A stretch of DNA of 64,000 nt from an uncultured Oscillospiraceae bacterium. Its GTDB lineage: Bacteria > Bacillota > Clostridia > Oscillospirales > Ruminococcaceae. Below, one piece after another: positions 61,990-64,000 of the stretch. The translations under genes and the position numbers were made by a program. The notes below the pieces were generated by a model that saw only the letters and a program-made list of their open reading frames with translations, did no database searches and was not told the origin of the DNA. Where the stretch lies: contig CABUEI010000001.1 of NCBI GenBank assembly GCA_902490585.1, positions 139,463-203,462 on the forward strand, written 5' to 3'. Each line of letters begins with the position of its first letter. Positions within the stretch are counted from its first letter, which is position 1.

Positions 61990-63270
61990 ATGAAAAAATA
62001 TTCCATAGAAACGCTTGCGGTTCACGCAGGCTATGAAACAGACGAAGCTACAATGTCGGTAACTCCGCCCCTGTACGAAACAAATGCCTATGTGTTCAAG
62101 AATGCCGAACACGCAAGAACGCTCTTTGAGCTTAAAGAGCCGGGCAATATCTACTCAAGACTCCAGAATCCCACCTGCGATATTCTTGAACGTAAGGTAA
62201 CAGCTATGGACGGCGGTGTTGCGGCACTCTCGTTTGCGTCCGGACATGCCGCTATATTCAATACTATAATAAACCTCTGCAGTGAGGGCGACGAGCTTGT
62301 TTCGTCCATAAACATCTACGGCGGTGCGATAAACCTGCTCGGAATCACATTAAAGAGAATGGGCATCACGGTAAAGTTCGTTGACCCTGATGACCTTTCC
62401 GCCTGGGAAAATGCCGTGACTGACAAGACAAGGCTGTTCTTCACAGAGCTTATCGGCAACCCCAACGCAAATGTTGCGGATATTGAAGAGATAGGAAAGA
62501 TCGCCCACAAGCACGGAATACCGTTTGTAGTTGACAGCACATTCACAACACCGTATCTTTGCAGACCGATAGAGTGGGGAGCTGACCTTGTAATCCACTC
62601 CGCCACAAAGTTCCTCGGCGGTCACGGCAGTGTAATGGCAGGCGTTGTAGTTGACAGCGGAAAGTTCACGTTCAAGGGCAATCCCAGATTCCCGCTCTTC
62701 AACGAGCCTGACGTATCCTATCACGGTGTAGTGTTTGCTGACCTCGGAGAAATGGCATTCATCTCAAGACTCCGTGCGCTCATAACAAGAGATATAGGCG
62801 CCTGCCTTTCAGCGTCTGCGGCTCACACCTGCCTTACAGGTATGGAAACGCTTGCTCTGCGTATGCAGCGCCACTGTGAAAATGCTCTCGCAGTAGCGAA
62901 GTTCCTTGAAAATCACCCCGGTGTCGAAAAGGTAAACTATCCTGCGTTACCCTCAAACAAGTACTACGAGCTTTGCAAAAAGTATTGTCCCAAGGGCGCA
63001 GGCGGAGTGTTCACATTCGTTATCAAGGGCGGAAAGCCTGCCGGTGAAAAGTTCATGAACAGCCTTGAGCTTTTACAGATAGTAGCGAATGTCGGCGATG
63101 TAAGAAGCCAGGTAATCCACCCCGCTTCAACCACACACAGCCAGCTTTCACCCGAACAGCTCGTAGCCGCAGGAATAAGTGAGGGTACGGTAAGACTTAC
63201 GATCGGCATTGAGGATATAAACGATATTATTGCGGATATATCTCAGGCACTGGATAAAGCAACCAAGTAA
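61990..63270 (+). CDS. metY: O-acetylhomoserine sulfhydrylase / aminocarboxypropyltransferase
   Basis: 426 aa. PLP enzyme of the Cys/Met metabolism family; Lys207 in VIHSATKFLGGHG binds PLP. HAGYETDEATMSVTPPLYET, NIYSRLQNPT and the internal insertion EDPDDLSAWENAV-type region place it in the MetY branch rather than MetB/MetC. Makes homocysteine from O-acetylhomoserine and sulfide. RBS AAAGGAAG. Confidence 0.92.
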   Translation: MKKYSIETLAVHAGYETDEATMSVTPPLYETNAYVFKNAEHARTLFELKEPGNIYSRLQNPTCDILERKVTAMDGGVAALSFASGHAAIFNTIINLCSEGDELVSSINIYGGAINLLGITLKRMGITVKFVDPDDLSAWENAVTDKTRLFFTELIGNPNANVADIEEIGKIAHKHGIPFVVDSTFTTPYLCRPIEWGADLVIHSATKFLGGHGSVMAGVVVDSGKFTFKGNPRFPLFNEPDVSYHGVVFADLGEMAFISRLRALITRDIGACLSASAAHTCLTGMETLALRMQRHCENALAVAKFLENHPGVEKVNYPALPSNKYYELCKKYCPKGAGGVFTFVIKGGKPAGEKFMNSLELLQIVANVGDVRSQVIHPASTTHSQLSPEQLVAAGISEGTVRLTIGIEDINDIIADISQALDKATK

Positions 63271-63284
63271 CAGCAGAATAAAGA

Positions 63285-63320
63285 ACGGGAGCGGACATAT
63301 AAGAACCGCTCCCGTTTTTA
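63285..63320 (+). terminator. Terminator of metY
   Basis: ACGGGAGCGG (63285-63294) and CCGCTCCCGT (63306-63315), then TTTTT. Confidence 0.8.
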
Positions 63321-63341
63321 ATAAAAATTTTCAAAAACCTC

Positions 63342-63370
63342 TTGACAAACCTTTTTCAATGTGCTAAAAT
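63342..63370 (+). promoter_or_regulatory. Promoter of tRNA-Arg
   Basis: TTGACA (63342-63347), 17-bp spacer, TAAAAT (63365-63370), 24 bp before the tRNA. Confidence 0.8.
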
Positions 63371-63393
63371 ATATTAGTAAATTTACAAGATAT

Positions 63394-63470
63394 GCGCCAA
63401 TAGCTCAGCTGGATAGAGTATCTGGCTACGAACCAGAGGGTCGGGGGTTCGAATCCCTCTTGGCGTGCCA
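63394..63470 (+). tRNA. tRNA-Arg (anticodon ACG)
   Basis: 77 nt including encoded CCA. Acceptor GCGCCAA pairs with TTGGCGT (first pair G-U), discriminator G, D arm TAGCTCAGCTGGATAGAGTA, anticodon stem CTGG/CCAG with loop CTACGAA, T arm GGGGG-TTCGAAT-CCCTC. The ACG anticodon is converted to ICG by TadA in bacteria. Confidence 0.95.
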
Positions 63471-63500
63471 ACCGCTTTGATTTTCAAAGCGGTTTTTCTT
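63471..63500 (+). terminator. Terminator of tRNA-Arg
   Basis: ACCGCTTTGA (63471-63480) and TCAAAGCGGT (63484-63493), then TTTTCTTTT. Confidence 0.85.
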
Positions 63501-63511
63501 TTATTAAAATC

Positions 63512-63541
63512 AAAATCGGGTACGTCACCGTACCCGATTTT
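63512..63541 (-). terminator. Terminator of the SpoIIQ-like gene
   Basis: AAAATCGGGTACG (63512-63524), loop of 4, CGTACCCGATTTT (63529-63541): a symmetric, bidirectional terminator. Confidence 0.75.
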
Positions 63542-63543
63542 CT

Positions 63544-64000
63544 TTATCCGCTTACATAATCCTTAGGGGAAATCCACTTGCCGTTTTCCTTTACCGCAAA
63601 GTGCAGATGAGGAGCAAGCTTTGATTCACATTCGATAGTGCCGGTGACGCCTATCTTTTCGCCTGATTCTACTTCACTTCCCTCTTTCACTTCGAGAGCT
63701 TTGTCAAGTCCGTAGTAATAGGTTTCAAAGCCGTCGCCATGGTCGATAGTTACACATATACCCCACAGTGCATCGTCCTTTATCTCCTTTACCTTTCCTG
63801 CACAGGCGGCTTTTACGTCCGTTCCGACCGATGCGGCGATGTCCATTCCGTCATGGGTCTTCCATACGCCGAGCGTTTCACTCTTTACAAGTTCGCCGTT
63901 GCTGTATTCCCATATCACTTCGCCGTCAATAGGCATTACACGCTTTGCCGTGCTTCTGACAAAGTTGTTTGCAGGGGTGGCGGAGCTGTCATTGCTCTGC
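63544..64000 (-). CDS. M23-family peptidase, SpoIIQ-like (5' part beyond the window)
   Basis: About 151 C-terminal residues are visible. LytM/M23 beta domain: MPIDGEVIWEYS, KTHDGMDIAA (zinc ligands His and Asp), VKAACAGKVKEI, GICVTIDHGDGFETYYYG and LAPHLHFAVKENGKW (catalytic HLH). KSETLGVWKTHDGMDIAAS strongly recalls SpoIIQ, the forespore protein that with SpoIIIAH forms the engulfment channel. In Clostridia SpoIIQ often keeps the zinc ligands, as here. A cell-wall endopeptidase unrelated to sporulation remains possible. Confidence 0.75.
   Translation of the reverse strand, partial: QSNDSSATPANNFVRSTAKRVMPIDGEVIWEYSNGELVKSETLGVWKTHDGMDIAASVGTDVKAACAGKVKEIKDDALWGICVTIDHGDGFETYYYGLDKALEVKEGSEVESGEKIGVTGTIECESKLAPHLHFAVKENGKWISPKDYVSG

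Overview
This window looks like the chromosome of an anaerobic, spore-forming, flagellated low-to-mid GC Firmicute (class Clostridia, Oscillospiraceae/Ruminococcaceae-like; something near [Eubacterium] siraeum would fit, but that is inference). Evidence: dipicolinate synthase genes and a SpoIIQ-like gene (sporulation), a flagellin with a sigma-28-type promoter, rubrerythrin plus rubredoxin, an IspH-ribosomal S1 fusion, indolepyruvate:ferredoxin oxidoreductase, a split ferredoxin-linked glutamate synthase, iron alcohol dehydrogenase and acetate kinase. Many promoters match the sigma-A consensus with a 17-bp spacer.

Layout. 1-6.8 kb: partial deoD, an orphan 40-aa lipoprotein, a polysaccharide deacetylase, a frameshifted glycosyltransferase, then the overlapping cmk-plsC-ispH/rpsA operon. 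6.9-9.1 kb: GmrSD-type (DUF262) defence-like gene with a small partner. 9.3-12.2 kb: HtrA-like protease and a frameshifted GHKL histidine kinase. 12.4-14.0 kb: three coupled genes for alkylation repair (flavoprotein, Ogt, AlkD-like). 14.1-15.5 kb: dpaAB. 15.8-17.4 kb: a histone-tail-like/SCP2-like protein and galU. 17.4-18.1 kb: a non-coding array of about 15 small hairpins. 18.2-26.1 kb: addB-addA-abi, three genes each overlapping by one base. 26.4-31.6 kb: iorAB, aguA/aguB (agmatine to putrescine) and pnuC behind a terminator-bearing leader. 31.7-35.8 kb: TfoX-like gene, NhaC-type antiporter, a membrane protein and a GNAT acetyltransferase. 36.1-39.6 kb: AT-rich restriction-modification island (vsr, two C5 methylases, HpaII-family nuclease). 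39.7-40.9 kb: ackA. 41.1-43.9 kb: a scar of mobile DNA (PHP fragment, RlmN/Cfr-family gene with its own strong promoter and leader ORF, tail of a conjugative-element helicase) that truncates a clostripain-family gene. 44.2-44.9 kb: rubrerythrin and rubredoxin. 45.0-46.9 kb: surface-protein fragment fused to the start of a LytTR-type regulator. 47.1-49.5 kb: leuS. 49.7-52.9 kb: flagellin and its lysine methylase. 53.6-54.8 kb: iron ADH. 55.3-61.1 kb: six-gene glutamate synthase operon ending in an ANTAR antiterminator. 61.5-64 kb: small membrane protein, metY, tRNA-Arg and a partial SpoIIQ-like gene.

The most interesting points are (i) the hairpin array beside a HEPN-type Abi gene that is translationally coupled to AddAB; (ii) an ANTAR-type hairpin inside a possible terminator in the leader of the glutamate synthase operon whose last gene encodes an ANTAR protein; (iii) the leader ORF and competing hairpins in front of the RlmN/Cfr-family gene; (iv) a riboswitch- or attenuator-like leader of pnuC; (v) LytTR-type direct repeats in front of a truncated regulator. 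All assignments are by eye, with no database search; starts were corrected from ribosome-binding sites where noted.
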